Source: Luteimonas sp. J29
Lineage (GTDB): Bacteria; Pseudomonadota; Gammaproteobacteria; Xanthomonadales; Xanthomonadaceae
Assembly (NCBI RefSeq): GCF_000472505.1
Contig: NZ_AWZR01000004.1
Location: 137,663-201,662, forward strand
DNA: 64,000 nt
Direction: 5' to 3'
Made by a program: the position numbers and the translations under genes. Positions 11,197 through 19,855 of this stretch are shown in pieces. The notes below the pieces were generated by a model, which did no database searches, was not told where the DNA came from, and was given only the letters and a program-made list of their open reading frames with translations. Each line of letters opens with the position of its first letter. The stretch's first letter is position 1.

Positions 11197-13017
11197 TTAT
11201 CGGTCCGTGGGCGGCTGACTTGAACGCGGCCCCGGGGCGCGCGCGCCGCCGCCCGGCAGCGCGTCCACGTCCAGGATCAGGGCCATGCGGCCATCTCCGA
11301 TCAGGCTGGCGCCGGCGTACCCGGGCAGGCCCCGCAAGGTCGGCGGCAGCGCCTTGATCACCACTTCCTCGCGCCCGCACACCCGGTCCACGGCCAGGCA
11401 GTAGCGCTGCTCGCCCGACTGCAGCACCACGCAGGTCGAGTCGGGCAGCGGGGCCGGGTCCAGGCCGAGCCATTCGCGCAGGTCCAGCAGCGGCAGCGGC
11501 TGCTGGCGCAGGTCGAGCATGCGTTGGCCGTCCAGCCACAGCACCCGGCCGGGTTCGTGCGACAGCACTTCGACCACGCGCACCAGCGGCAGCGCGTACA
11601 CGTCGCGGCCGACCTCGACCAGCAGGGTGGGCAGGATCGCCAGGGTCAGCGGCACCCGGATCGAGAAGCGCGAGCCGGCGCCCGGCTCGGACTGGATCTG
11701 GACCGTGCCCGAGAGCTCGCGGATCTTCGACTGGACCACGTCCATGCCGACCCCGCGCCCGGACAGGTCGCTGACCTCGGTGCGGGTGGAGAAGCCGGGC
11801 AGGAACAGCAGCTGCAGGCATTCGTCGCTCGACAGGCGCGCGGCCGCGTCGTCGTCGACCAGGCGCTTGTCCACCGCGCTGCGGCGGATCTTCTCCGGGT
11901 CGATGCCGGCGCCGTCGTCGCGCACCTCGATCAGCACGTGGTCGCCTTCCTGCTGCGCGGACAGTCGCACCACGCCCTGCTCGGGCTTGCCGGCGCGGCG
12001 GCGCGCCTCGGGCATCTCGATGCCGTGGTCGATCGCGTTGCGGACCAGGTGCACCAGCGGGTCGGCCAGGGCCTCGACCAGGTTGCGGTCGAGTTCGGTG
12101 TCGGCGCCGACCACCTCCAGGTGCACCTGTTTGCGCAGCTGGCGGGCGACGTCGCGGGCGAGCTTGGGGAAGCGCGCGAACACGCGTCCGACCGGCTGCA
12201 TGCGCGCGGTCATCACCGCGCCCTGCAGGCGCGAGGTGGCGACGTCGAGCGCGGCCACGGCGCGGTCGAGCTCGTCGTCGCGCAGGCGCGGGCGGATCGT
12301 CTTGAGCCGGTTGCGCGCCAGCACCAGCTCGCCGACCAGGTTGACCATGGCGTCGAGCCGGCGCACGTCCACGCGCACGGTGTGGTCGGCCGCCTCGTGC
12401 GCCTTGGGCGCGGCGGCCGCGGGGCGCGGCGGCGGGGCCGGGGCGGGCGCGGGGGCCGCTGCCGGGGCGGGCGCGGGTGCGGGCGCGGCGGGCGCCGCGC
12501 CGGGTACCCCGCCCACGCCGTGCAGGCTGTCGAGCAGGGCCTCGAAGTCGAGGTCGTCGATCGAATCGCCATCGCCCGCGGCCGCGGCCGGGGCTGCGGC
12601 GGGAGGCGGCGGTGCGGCGGGCGCGGCGGCGCGCGGGGCGGCGCCCGCGCGCAGCGCGTCGAGCAGCGCCTGCGGCGCCGGCTGGGGCGGCGTGCCCGCG
12701 GAGACGCAGGCCAGCATGTCGGCGAGCAGGTCGATGCCCTGCTGGATGCCGTCGAACGCCTCCGCGTCGAGCGGCACGCTGCCGTCGCGCGCGGCGTTGA
12801 GCCGGTCCTCGACCGCGTGGCAGACCGCGACCATGGTGTCGAAGTCGAGGAAGCCGGCGCCGCCCTTGATGGTGTGGAAGCCGCGGAACACCGCGTTGAG
12901 GCACTCGCGGTCGGCGGGCGCGCCCTCGAGCGCGACCATCTGCTCGCCGAGCCGGTCGAGGATCTCGCCGGCCTCGACCAGGAAGTCCGCGCAGATGTCC
13001 GGGGCGATCGAGGACAT
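11197..13017 (-). CDS. cheA: Chemotaxis histidine kinase CheA (main flagellar system)
   Basis: 606 residues. Hpt P1 carries H48 (FRGFHTIKGG). A long Ala/Pro linker (about 110-225) holds an isolated conserved-looking patch at residues 152-167 (DSIDDLDFEALLDSLH). P3 (VRRLDAMVNLVGELVLARN), the P4 ATPase ([23 protein letters not shown]) and a CheW-like P5 follow. There is no globular P2, so CheY docking must differ from E. coli. The start ATG at 13017 lies 2 bp after cheZ and directly precedes the Hpt domain. The order cheY-cheZ-cheA-motC-motD-parC-parP marks it as the kinase controlling the polar flagellum. Confidence 0.96.
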   Translation of the reverse strand: MSSIAPDICADFLVEAGEILDRLGEQMVALEGAPADRECLNAVFRGFHTIKGGAGFLDFDTMVAVCHAVEDRLNAARDGSVPLDAEAFDGIQQGIDLLADMLACVSAGTPPQPAPQALLDALRAGAAPRAAAPAAPPPPAAAPAAAAGDGDSIDDLDFEALLDSLHGVGGVPGAAPAAPAPAPAPAAAPAPAPAPPPRPAAAAPKAHEAADHTVRVDVRRLDAMVNLVGELVLARNRLKTIRPRLRDDELDRAVAALDVATSRLQGAVMTARMQPVGRVFARFPKLARDVARQLRKQVHLEVVGADTELDRNLVEALADPLVHLVRNAIDHGIEMPEARRRAGKPEQGVVRLSAQQEGDHVLIEVRDDGAGIDPEKIRRSAVDKRLVDDDAAARLSSDECLQLLFLPGFSTRTEVSDLSGRGVGMDVVQSKIRELSGTVQIQSEPGAGSRFSIRVPLTLAILPTLLVEVGRDVYALPLVRVVEVLSHEPGRVLWLDGQRMLDLRQQPLPLLDLREWLGLDPAPLPDSTCVVLQSGEQRYCLAVDRVCGREEVVIKALPPTLRGLPGYAGASLIGDGRMALILDVDALPGGGARAPGPRSSQPPTDR

Positions 13018-13019
13018 GG

Positions 13020-13619
13020 CTACAGCCCCAGCGAGGACAGCAGCTGGTTGGCGTCGTCCTGGGTGGCGGCGGGGTCGTCCAGGCCGGCGACCGCGGGGCC
13101 GTGGCCGCGGTTGTCGAGCTGCAGCGGGCGGGTGCCGGGCGCGTACTCGCCCAGGCCCTCGTGCACCGCGCGCACCAGTTCCACCACCCGGCGGATGATC
13201 TGGCCGGTGAGGTCCTGGTAGCCCTGGGCGGCGGTCATCTCCGACAGCCGCGAGCGGATCGCGGCCACGGTCGCCTCGTCGTCGTGGCCGTCGCCGCCGA
13301 GGGTGCCGAGCAGGATCCCGCAGTCCTGGATCAGGTCCAGGGTGTGGTGGCTGGCGTCCTCGCTGACCTTGACCACGTGCTCCAGGCGCAGGCAGGCCTC
13401 GTGCAGCGAGCCGTTGCCGCCGCCGGTGCCGAGCGTGGTCTCGAGCTCGCGCGCCAGTCGCACCAGGCCCTGCACCAGCGGCTGGGTGCGCCACTGGACG
13501 AGCTCGTCGACCGCGCGGCGCCAGGCCCCGTCGTCGTCCTGCTCGAGCGCGTCGAGCGCGGCGTGCAGGCAGGCCACCAGCGCCTCGCGCGACTGCGCCG
13601 GCGCGGCGGTCGCGTTCAT
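13020..13619 (-). CDS. cheZ: CheY-P phosphatase CheZ
   Basis: 199 residues. A long helical-hairpin region carries the catalytic motif QDLTGQ; D136 and Q140 correspond to the catalytic Asp and Gln of enteric CheZ. A low-complexity linker leads to the C-terminal CheY-binding helix [12 protein letters not shown]. It removes phosphate from CheY-P to terminate the signal. Its start overlaps the cheY stop by 4 bp, so the two are translationally coupled, and cheA follows 2 bp later. Confidence 0.94.
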   Translation of the reverse strand: MNATAAPAQSREALVACLHAALDALEQDDDGAWRRAVDELVQWRTQPLVQGLVRLARELETTLGTGGGNGSLHEACLRLEHVVKVSEDASHHTLDLIQDCGILLGTLGGDGHDDEATVAAIRSRLSEMTAAQGYQDLTGQIIRRVVELVRAVHEGLGEYAPGTRPLQLDNRGHGPAVAGLDDPAATQDDANQLLSSLGL

Positions 13620-14008
13620 GCCGCCGCCCCCAGGCGCTCGAACACCTTGGTCAGCTTGTCGTTGAGGGTGGCGGCGGTGAAGGGCTTGATCACGTAGCCG
13701 TTCACGCCGGCCTGGGCGGCCTCGATGATCTGCTCGCGCTTGGCCTCGGCGGTGACCATCAGCACCGGGATCTTCGACAGCGCCGAGTCGGCGCGGATCG
13801 CCTTGAGCAGGTCGATGCCGGGCATGCCGGGCATGTTCCAGTCGGTGATCACCAGGTCGAACGGCCCCTTGCGCAGTTCCACCAGCGCCGAGGTGCCGTC
13901 GTCGGCCTCGACCGTGTTGAAGAACCCCAGGTCGTTGAGCAGGTTCTTGACGATGCGACGCATGGTCGAGAAGTCGTCGACGATGAGGATGCGGATGTTC
14001 TTGTCCAT
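13616..14008 (-). CDS. cheY: Chemotaxis response regulator CheY (main flagellar system)
   Basis: Receiver-only protein of 130 residues: acidic pair D11/D12, phospho-acceptor D56 ([11 protein letters not shown]), T86 and K108 (IKPF). The DWNMPxMxG signature is that of motor-binding CheY. The phosphorylated form would bind FliM (whose N-terminal SQDEIDALL peptide is intact here) and FliN to change rotation. The ATG at 14008 gives the standard N-terminus. It overlaps cheZ and lies 44 bp after fliA. Confidence 0.97.
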   Translation of the reverse strand: MDKNIRILIVDDFSTMRRIVKNLLNDLGFFNTVEADDGTSALVELRKGPFDLVITDWNMPGMPGIDLLKAIRADSALSKIPVLMVTAEAKREQIIEAAQAGVNGYVIKPFTAATLNDKLTKVFERLGAAA

Positions 14009-14052
14009 GCGGACCTCGTGTTGCGGAATGGGTGTGGGGTGCCGTGGCCGGG

Positions 14053-14814
14053 TCAGGGCAGGTGGTGGTCGTCGTCTTCGCCGTCGTCGCGGTGCCAGTC
14101 GGCCAGCCGCGCGCGCAGGCGCACCGCGGCCTGGCCGTGGATCTGGCACACGCGCGACTCGCTCACGCCCAGCACCGCGCCGATCTCGCGCAGGTTGAGC
14201 TCCTGCTCGTAGTACAGCGACAGCACCAGGCGCTCGCGCTCGGGCAGTCCCTCGATGGCACCGGCCAGAGCGTCGCGGAACGCGGCCTGCTCGAACGCGC
14301 GCTCGGGGCCGGCGCCGGCGCCGGCCACGCGGGCCTCGCCGTCGTGTTCCTCCATGTGCGCGTCCAGGCTCACCAGCTGGCCGCGCGCCGAGTTCTCGAC
14401 CATGGCGTGGTACTCGTCGAGCGACACGCCCAGCTCGGCCGCGACCTGCTGCGCGGTGGCCGCCTGGCCGGTGCGCTGCTCGACCTCGCGGGTGGCCGCG
14501 ACCAGGTCGCGGTAGCGGCGATGCACCGAGCGCGGCACCCAGTCGCCGCGGCGGATCTCGTCGATCATCGCGCCGCGGATGCGGATCGAGGCGTAGGTCT
14601 CGAACGCCGCGCCCTGGTCGGACTGGAAATTGCGCGCGGCCTCGATCAGGCCGAGCATGCCGGCCTGCACCAGGTCGTCGATCTCCACGCTGGCGGGCAG
14701 GCGCGCGGCCAGGTGGTGGGCGATGCGGCGCACCAGCTCGCCGTGCTTCTCGACCACCTCCGCGGGCGAGCCCTGCTGGTTGGCGCGGTACTGCGCGGCG
14801 GCGGTCATGTTCAT
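14053..14814 (-). CDS. fliA: RNA polymerase sigma-28 factor FliA
   Basis: 253 residues with region 2 ([19 protein letters not shown]), region 3 ([12 protein letters not shown]) and region 4 ([19 protein letters not shown]) of flagellar sigma factors. It directs late flagellar transcription. Elements fitting its specificity lie before fliC, flgM and cheV in this window, and its anti-sigma factor FlgM is encoded at 53147. The start overlaps flhG by ATGA, giving coupled translation in the flhF-flhG-fliA unit. The acidic/His tail ([11 protein letters not shown]) is beyond the conserved domains. Confidence 0.97.
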   Translation of the reverse strand: MNMTAAAQYRANQQGSPAEVVEKHGELVRRIAHHLAARLPASVEIDDLVQAGMLGLIEAARNFQSDQGAAFETYASIRIRGAMIDEIRRGDWVPRSVHRRYRDLVAATREVEQRTGQAATAQQVAAELGVSLDEYHAMVENSARGQLVSLDAHMEEHDGEARVAGAGAGPERAFEQAAFRDALAGAIEGLPERERLVLSLYYEQELNLREIGAVLGVSESRVCQIHGQAAVRLRARLADWHRDDGEDDDHHLP

Positions 14815-15683
14815 GCCACGGCCCCCCGCACCGGCGCCACCAGGCGCTCGAGGAAGAATTCGACGTGGCCGCGCGCGCCGGCCGGCGACTGCCACTGGCG
14901 CGAGCGCCGGGCGATGTCGCGGAACGCCGCCGACGACGGCGCCGACGGGAACGCGTCGACCACCGGCTCCTGGCGCTGGACCGCGCGCCGCAGCCATTCG
15001 TCGCGCGGGATCGCGCCCAGGTAGTTGAGGGTCACGTCGAGGAAGCGCGAGCTGACCCGCTCGAGCTTGTCGAACAGCTGCCGGCCCTCGCGCTGGTCCT
15101 GGACCTGGTTCGCGAGCACCTGCACCCGGTTCACGCCGCGGTCGCGGCTGAGCACCTTGATCAGGGCGTAGGCGTCGGTGACCGAGGCCGGTTCGTCGCA
15201 GACCACGACGATCACGTCCTGCGCGGCCTGGCAGAAGGTCAGCACGCCGTCGGCGATGCCGGCCGCGTTGTCGACCACCATCACGTCCAGGTCGAGGTCG
15301 AGCTGGGAGAACGCGTGTACCAGGCCGACGTGCTGGGCCGGGGTGAGTTCGGTCATGTGGCGCTTGCCCGAGGCGGCCGGGACCACCATCAGCCCGTTCG
15401 GGGCCTGGATCACGGTGTCGCGCAGCTCGCAACGGTCGGCGAACACGTCGGCCAGGGTGAAGCGCGGCGCCAGGCCGAGCATCACGTCGACGTTGGCCAG
15501 GCCCAGGTCGGTGTCCAGCAGCAGGGTGCGCTGGCCGGCCGCGACCATCGCCGAGGCGAGGTTGACCGAGACCGAGGTCTTGCCGACGCCGCCCTTGCCG
15601 CTGGCGACGGCGATGACCCGGACCGGGCCGGGGACGCCGGGCTGGCCGGCCACGACGGGCGGATTGGGATCAGGCGACTGCAT
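14811..15683 (-). CDS. flhG: Flagellar number regulator FlhG (FleN), MinD-type ATPase
   Basis: 290 residues with a deviant Walker A ([11 protein letters not shown], 28-36) and MinD/ParA switch motifs ([18 protein letters not shown]). In polar flagellates FlhG restrains FleQ and FlhF to keep the flagellar number at one. The ATG at 15683 has a GAGG ribosome site 6 bases upstream and overlaps the flhF stop by 14 bp. A longer frame back to 15758 exists but lies wholly inside flhF and is not preferred. The C-terminal amphipathic helix expected for membrane binding is plausible near the end. Confidence 0.94.
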   Translation of the reverse strand: MQSPDPNPPVVAGQPGVPGPVRVIAVASGKGGVGKTSVSVNLASAMVAAGQRTLLLDTDLGLANVDVMLGLAPRFTLADVFADRCELRDTVIQAPNGLMVVPAASGKRHMTELTPAQHVGLVHAFSQLDLDLDVMVVDNAAGIADGVLTFCQAAQDVIVVVCDEPASVTDAYALIKVLSRDRGVNRVQVLANQVQDQREGRQLFDKLERVSSRFLDVTLNYLGAIPRDEWLRRAVQRQEPVVDAFPSAPSSAAFRDIARRSRQWQSPAGARGHVEFFLERLVAPVRGAVA

Positions 15684-17331
15684 GGCGGTCCTCAGGGGCG
15701 AGGGGGTTATCGGCAGCACGGCGGGTGTTCTCCAGTAGCTGGACGAGGCGTTGGGCATCGGCGGCCTCCAGGTCCGCCGGCACCTGCTGGCCGCAGGCGG
15801 TGTAGGCGATGCCGAGGTCGTGGCGGACCAGCACCGAGAGCGCCGAGCCGGGCTGGCAGGTCTCGTCGAGCTTGGTCAGGACCACGCCGTCGGGCTTGGC
15901 GGGGCGGTAGCGGCGGATCACCTCGCCCAGGTCCTGGGGATGGGCGTTGGCCGGCAGCACCAGCAGGCTGCGCACCCGGCGCGAGGCGCGCAGCCACAGG
16001 ATCTGGCTGAACACGGCGCGGTCGCGCGGCGCGTGGCCGGTGGTGTCGACCAGCACCAGCGGGTAGTCCTGCAGCTGCTGCAGGGCGTCCTGCAGGCCTT
16101 CGGGGCCCTGGGCCTCGCAGACCGTGATGCCGAGCCGGCGGCCCAGCGCCTGCAGCTGCTCGAGGGCGCCGGCGCGCTGGCCGTCGGTGGTGACCAGGGC
16201 CACGTCGCGGGCGCGGTGGCGGGCGGCGAAGCGGGCGGCGAGCTTGGCCGCGGTGGTGGTCTTGCCGGCGCCGGTCGGGCCGACCAGCGCGATCACCCCG
16301 CCTTCCTCGATCGGTTCGCCGCGCACGATCGGCAGCATCCGCGCAAGTGCGGCGTGCATCGGGGCGTGGACCTGGTCCGGGGACAGGGTGGGATCGATGC
16401 CGGCGGCGACCTCGCGCGCCAGCGACTCGCTGCAGCCGCAGCCGGTGAGCGCGTCCAGCACCGCGGCGCGCGCCGGCGAGCCGCGCAGGCGCTCGATCGA
16501 GAGCTGCTCGAGCTGGGTTTCCATCAGCCGGCGCATCCGCGCCAGCTCCTCGCGCATGGCGACGATCGCCGGGTCCTGCTCGGGGCTGGCCACGGCCTGC
16601 AGCGCGGGCGCGGCGGCCGGCGCCTGCCCCGGAGCCGGGGCCACGGCAACGGCGGCGGCCGGTTCGGGCGCCGGCGGCTCGACCGGCACCGGCGCCTCGG
16701 GCATGGGCAGTTCGGTGGGCAGCCGGTCGAAGTCGTCGCCGGGCTCCTGCCTGTCCGCGGTCGCGGCACGCGGCGCGGCGTCGAGCGCGGCCATCATCGC
16801 CTCGAAGCGGCTGGGCGCCGGCGCGGCGGCCGGTGCCGGTTGCGGCGCGGGGGCGGCGGGGGCCGTCGCGGCCTCGGGTGCGGGCGCCCCGGTCCTGGGC
16901 CGGACCTGGGCCTGGCTGCGGGGCGGGGTGGCTGGACGATCGGCGCGCGCCCCGGGTGCGGCCGCCGTCGCCGCCGGCGCCCCGGCGGTCAGTTCGGCGA
17001 GGGTCGGCGCGTCGTCGATCCGGAACACGGCCCGGGCGCGCGAGAGCAGGCTGTCGCGCACGCCGTCGCGACGGGCGGCCGTCGCCGGTGCGGCCGGGGC
17101 AGGCGTGGCCGCCGGGGCCCTGGCGGCCGCCGCGTCCTCGAACCCGGGCACCGCGGCGCGCAGCGCCTGGGTCACCAGGGCCTCGTCGTAGTCGGTGGCG
17201 GCCACCACCTCGATGCCGTCGCCACCGGCGCCGGGGCGGGTGGACAGGATGACCGCGTCCGGTCCCTGTTCGTCCCGGACCATGCGCAGGGCGGTGCGCA
17301 TGTCGGGAGCGGTGAAGCGCTTGATTCGCAT
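15670..17331 (-). CDS. flhF: Polar flagellar placement GTPase FlhF (SRP family)
   Basis: 553 residues. The B domain starts MRIKRFTAPDMRTALRMVR. A long Ala/Pro-rich middle (about 75-255) follows, then the NG GTPase half: G1 GPTGAGKTTT (about 345-355), G3 DTTGHAPRD and G4 TKLDE. FlhF marks the pole where the flagellum is built and works with FlhG, encoded next. It follows flhA after a 445-bp gap and a candidate sigma-54 promoter at 17380-17394, so it probably begins a new transcript running through fliA and the che genes. Confidence 0.95.
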   Translation of the reverse strand: MRIKRFTAPDMRTALRMVRDEQGPDAVILSTRPGAGGDGIEVVAATDYDEALVTQALRAAVPGFEDAAAARAPAATPAPAAPATAARRDGVRDSLLSRARAVFRIDDAPTLAELTAGAPAATAAAPGARADRPATPPRSQAQVRPRTGAPAPEAATAPAAPAPQPAPAAAPAPSRFEAMMAALDAAPRAATADRQEPGDDFDRLPTELPMPEAPVPVEPPAPEPAAAVAVAPAPGQAPAAAPALQAVASPEQDPAIVAMREELARMRRLMETQLEQLSIERLRGSPARAAVLDALTGCGCSESLAREVAAGIDPTLSPDQVHAPMHAALARMLPIVRGEPIEEGGVIALVGPTGAGKTTTAAKLAARFAARHRARDVALVTTDGQRAGALEQLQALGRRLGITVCEAQGPEGLQDALQQLQDYPLVLVDTTGHAPRDRAVFSQILWLRASRRVRSLLVLPANAHPQDLGEVIRRYRPAKPDGVVLTKLDETCQPGSALSVLVRHDLGIAYTACGQQVPADLEAADAQRLVQLLENTRRAADNPLAPEDRHAVA

Positions 17332-17379
17332 GTCGAAAGCCCGTCTGGAGCGGCCTGGAGCCGGCCTGCCCCCTTCCCT

Positions 17380-17394
17380 GCAAGACCTGGGCCG
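17380..17394 (-). promoter_or_regulatory. Candidate sigma-54 promoter of flhF
   Basis: The minus strand reads CGGCCCAGGTCTTGC, with GG and GC at sigma-54 spacing and an intact TTGC box. The -24 part departs from TGGCACG at three positions. The predicted start would lie about 35-40 bp upstream of the flhF ATG at 17331, a sensible leader. It is weaker than the other sigma-54 elements in the window. Confidence 0.45.
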
Positions 17395-17483
17395 GAATGC
17401 GTCGCGGCGGACGCCGGAAGCTTGGCGTGCCCGCGGCGACGGGAATCCGGCTCCGGCCGGCGGTCAGCAGCGCCCCTTCGACT

Positions 17484-17580
17484 CCCTCCCCCGCTCGCGG
17501 GGGAGGGCCGGGGTGGGGGCAGTCCGGCAGCGGTGCGATCTAGTGCCCCCTCCCAGCCTCCCCCCGCGCGCGGGGGGAGG
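17484..17580. repeat. Inverted pair of REP-like palindromes (BIME-like)
   Basis: The first unit is a stem CCCTCCCCCGC / GCGGGGGAGGG (17484-17507) followed by a GGGGTGGGGGC foot. The second is the 24-base palindrome CCTCCCCCCGCG... at 17557-17580, preceded by the complementary foot GCCCCCTCCC, so the two face each other. Related units occur at 25394-25432 and 60863-60902. They look like the REP families of Xanthomonadaceae that sit in intergenic space. Confidence 0.75.
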
Positions 17581-17587
17581 AGTGGTC

Positions 17588-17677
17588 GTGCCGCGCCTTG
17601 GGCGGATCACCCGCCCCGTGCCGCGCCCCCGCACGGATCACCGCCCCCTGTCGCGCCCTGCGCGGATCACCGGCCCC
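17588..17677. repeat. Three 30-bp imperfect tandem repeats
   Basis: Three adjacent 30-base units (17588, 17618, 17648) share the pattern CGCGCC-N5/6-CGGATCACC-N0/1-GCCCC, with a decayed fourth unit to about 17728. They sit between the REP pair and the 3' end of flhA. No coding or known regulatory role is evident. The copy number may vary between strains. Confidence 0.75.
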
Positions 17678-17776
17678 TGCGCAGAGGCCGCCCACTGGCG
17701 CGCACTGCGCACATCACCGCTCCGGCGGCAAGGACAAGAGGAGAGGACGCGGTGCCGGGAGAACAGCGACCCGGCT

Positions 17777-19855
17777 TCAGCCGACCGAGCCGACCAGGCG
17801 CAGGCGCTTGTCTTCGGGCACCTCGGCGTAGGCCAGCACCGCCAGCGAGGGCACGCTGTGGCGGACCAGGCGCGCGACCGCGGCGCGCACGCCGCCCGGC
17901 ACCAGCAGCACCGCCGGCTCGCCGCGGCTTTCCTGGCGGCGCACGCACTCGCCCAGGTTCTGGTGCAGGCGCTCGGCCAGGCCCGGCTCGAGCGCCGCGC
18001 CCTGGCCGCTCACCGAATCCTGCAACACCTGCTCCAGCGCCGGGGCCAGGGTGTAGACCGGCAGCTCCGGCGCCATGCCGTTGATCTCCTGGACGATGAA
18101 GCGGCCCAGCGCGACGCGCACCGCCGCGGTGAGCGCGGCCGGGTCCTGGGTATGCGCGCCGTGCTCGAGCAGGGCCTCGACGATCTGCCGCATCTGCCGC
18201 ACCGGCACGCGGTCGGCGAGCAGCGACTGCAGCACCTTGACCACCACCGACAGCGGCAGCAGCTTGGGCACCAGGTCCTCGACCAGCTTGGGCACGCTGC
18301 GTCCGAGCGTGGCCAGCAGGTTCTGCACTTCATCGTGGCCGAGCAGCTCGGATGCGTGCTCGCGCACGATGTGCGAAAGATGGGTCGCGGCGACGGTGGA
18401 GGCATCGACCACCGTGTAGCCCAGCGACTCGGCGTGCGCGCGCTGGGCGGGCGTGATCCACACCGCGTCCAGGCCAAAGGCCGGGTCCTTGCCGGGAATG
18501 CCGTCGAGCGGGCCGAACACCCGGCCCGGGTCCAGGGCCAGCTCGCGGTCGGGCACCAGTTCTCCGCTGGCGACCGGCACGCCGTGGACCAGCAGCCGGT
18601 ACTGGCCCGGCGCGAGCTCGAGGTTGTCGCGCACGTGCACGGCCGGGATCAGGAAACCCAGGTCCTGGGTCAGCTTGCGGCGCACGCCCTTCAGCCGCGC
18701 CAGCAGCTGGCCGCCCTGGGCCTGGTCGACCAGCGGGATCAGCCGGTAGCCCACTTCCATCGCCAGCGGTTCCAGCGGCCGCACCTCGTCCCAGCTCAGT
18801 TCCGCGACCGCGGTCGAGCCGGCGGGGCTGCCGCCCGGGGCCGCGGCGTCCGGCGCCTCGTCCGGCGCCTGCGCGCGGGCGCGCATCCTCCATGCCGCCC
18901 AGCCCAGCAGCGCGGCCAGGGCCAGGAACGGCAGGTTGGGCATGCCCGGCACGATCCCGACCAGGGCCATCAGCGACGCCGCCACGGTGAGCGCGCGCTG
19001 CTGGCCGAAGACCTGCTTCTGCACGCTCTCGCCCATCTCGTGCTCGCCGGTGGAGCGGGTGACGAGCATGGCCGTGGCGACCGAGATCAGCAGCGACGGC
19101 AGCTGCGCGACCAGGCCGTCGCCGATCGCCAGCGTGGTGTAGACCTGGGCCGACTCCGACAGCGATAGCCCGTGCGAGAACAGCCCGATCACGATCCCGC
19201 CGACCAGGTTGATCGCCAGGATCAGGATGCCGGCGATCGCGTCGCCGCGCACGAACTTGCTGGCGCCGTCCATCGCGCCGTAGAAGTCGGCCTCCTCGCG
19301 CACTTCCTGGCGCCGCGCCTTGGCGTCCTCGCGGGTGAGCAGGCCGGCGTTGAGGTCGGCGTCGATCGCCATCTGCTTGCCGGGCAGGGCGTCGAGGATG
19401 AAGCGCGCGGACACTTCGGAGATGCGGGTCGCGCCCTTGGTCACGACCACGAAGTTGATGATGGTCAGGATCGCGAACACCACGATGCCGACCGCGTAGC
19501 TGCCGCCGATCACGAACTCGGCGAAGGACTCGATCACATGGCCGGCCGCGGCCGGGCCCTCGTGGCCGTGCAGCAGCACCACGCGGGTCGAGGCCACGTT
19601 CAGCGCCAGCCGCAGCAGGGTCACCAGCAGCAGCACGCTGGGGAACACCGAGAACTCCAGCGGCCGGCGCACGTACACCACCGCCAGCATCACCACCAGC
19701 GACAGGGCGATGTTGATCGTGAACAGGGCGTCGAGCACCAGCGGCGACAGCGGCACCACCACCATCGCCAGCAGGGCGAGCACCACGACCGGGGCGGCGA
19801 GGCCGCCGCGCATCGCCGACAGGATCCCGGCGCCGCGTCCAGGCACGCTGCTCAT
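17777..19855 (-). CDS. flhA: Flagellar type III export gate protein FlhA
   Basis: 692 residues: about eight N-terminal membrane segments (about 18-330) with the FHIPEP-family signature between them (ATRISEVSARFILDALPGKQ, about 142-160) and the conserved FVRGDAIAG Asp. A large C-terminal cytoplasmic domain binds chaperone-substrate complexes. FlhA forms the nonameric export gate and proton channel component. The ATG overlaps the flhB stop by 4 bp. It is the last gene of the fliLMNOPQR-flhBA operon. Confidence 0.97.
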   Translation of the reverse strand: MSSVPGRGAGILSAMRGGLAAPVVVLALLAMVVVPLSPLVLDALFTINIALSLVVMLAVVYVRRPLEFSVFPSVLLLVTLLRLALNVASTRVVLLHGHEGPAAAGHVIESFAEFVIGGSYAVGIVVFAILTIINFVVVTKGATRISEVSARFILDALPGKQMAIDADLNAGLLTREDAKARRQEVREEADFYGAMDGASKFVRGDAIAGILILAINLVGGIVIGLFSHGLSLSESAQVYTTLAIGDGLVAQLPSLLISVATAMLVTRSTGEHEMGESVQKQVFGQQRALTVAASLMALVGIVPGMPNLPFLALAALLGWAAWRMRARAQAPDEAPDAAAPGGSPAGSTAVAELSWDEVRPLEPLAMEVGYRLIPLVDQAQGGQLLARLKGVRRKLTQDLGFLIPAVHVRDNLELAPGQYRLLVHGVPVASGELVPDRELALDPGRVFGPLDGIPGKDPAFGLDAVWITPAQRAHAESLGYTVVDASTVAATHLSHIVREHASELLGHDEVQNLLATLGRSVPKLVEDLVPKLLPLSVVVKVLQSLLADRVPVRQMRQIVEALLEHGAHTQDPAALTAAVRVALGRFIVQEINGMAPELPVYTLAPALEQVLQDSVSGQGAALEPGLAERLHQNLGECVRRQESRGEPAVLLVPGGVRAAVARLVRHSVPSLAVLAYAEVPEDKRLRLVGSVG

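Larger units (their letters stand above)
17332..17776. other. Repeat-rich intergenic region between flhA and flhF
   Basis: 445 bases with no credible gene. From left to right it holds a candidate sigma-54 promoter for flhF (17380-17394), an inverted pair of G/C-rich REP-like palindromes (17484-17580), a triple 30-bp tandem repeat (17588-17677) and 99 bases without recognised features before the flhA stop. The REP pair may act as the 3' stabiliser or terminator of the fliL-flhA transcript. Confidence 0.7.

Noticed and set aside
14811..15758. Longer FlhG starting at 15758
   Set aside because: It would add 25 residues wholly inside flhF and lacks a ribosome site. The ATG at 15683 has GAGG at good spacing.
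17588..17677. CRISPR array
   Set aside because: The 30-bp units are directly adjacent without spacers, are only three in number, and have no cas genes nearby.
17332..17776. Small coding frames in the flhA-flhF gap
   Set aside because: Frames are interrupted by REP palindromes and tandem repeats, with Arg/Pro-rich translations and no ribosome sites.
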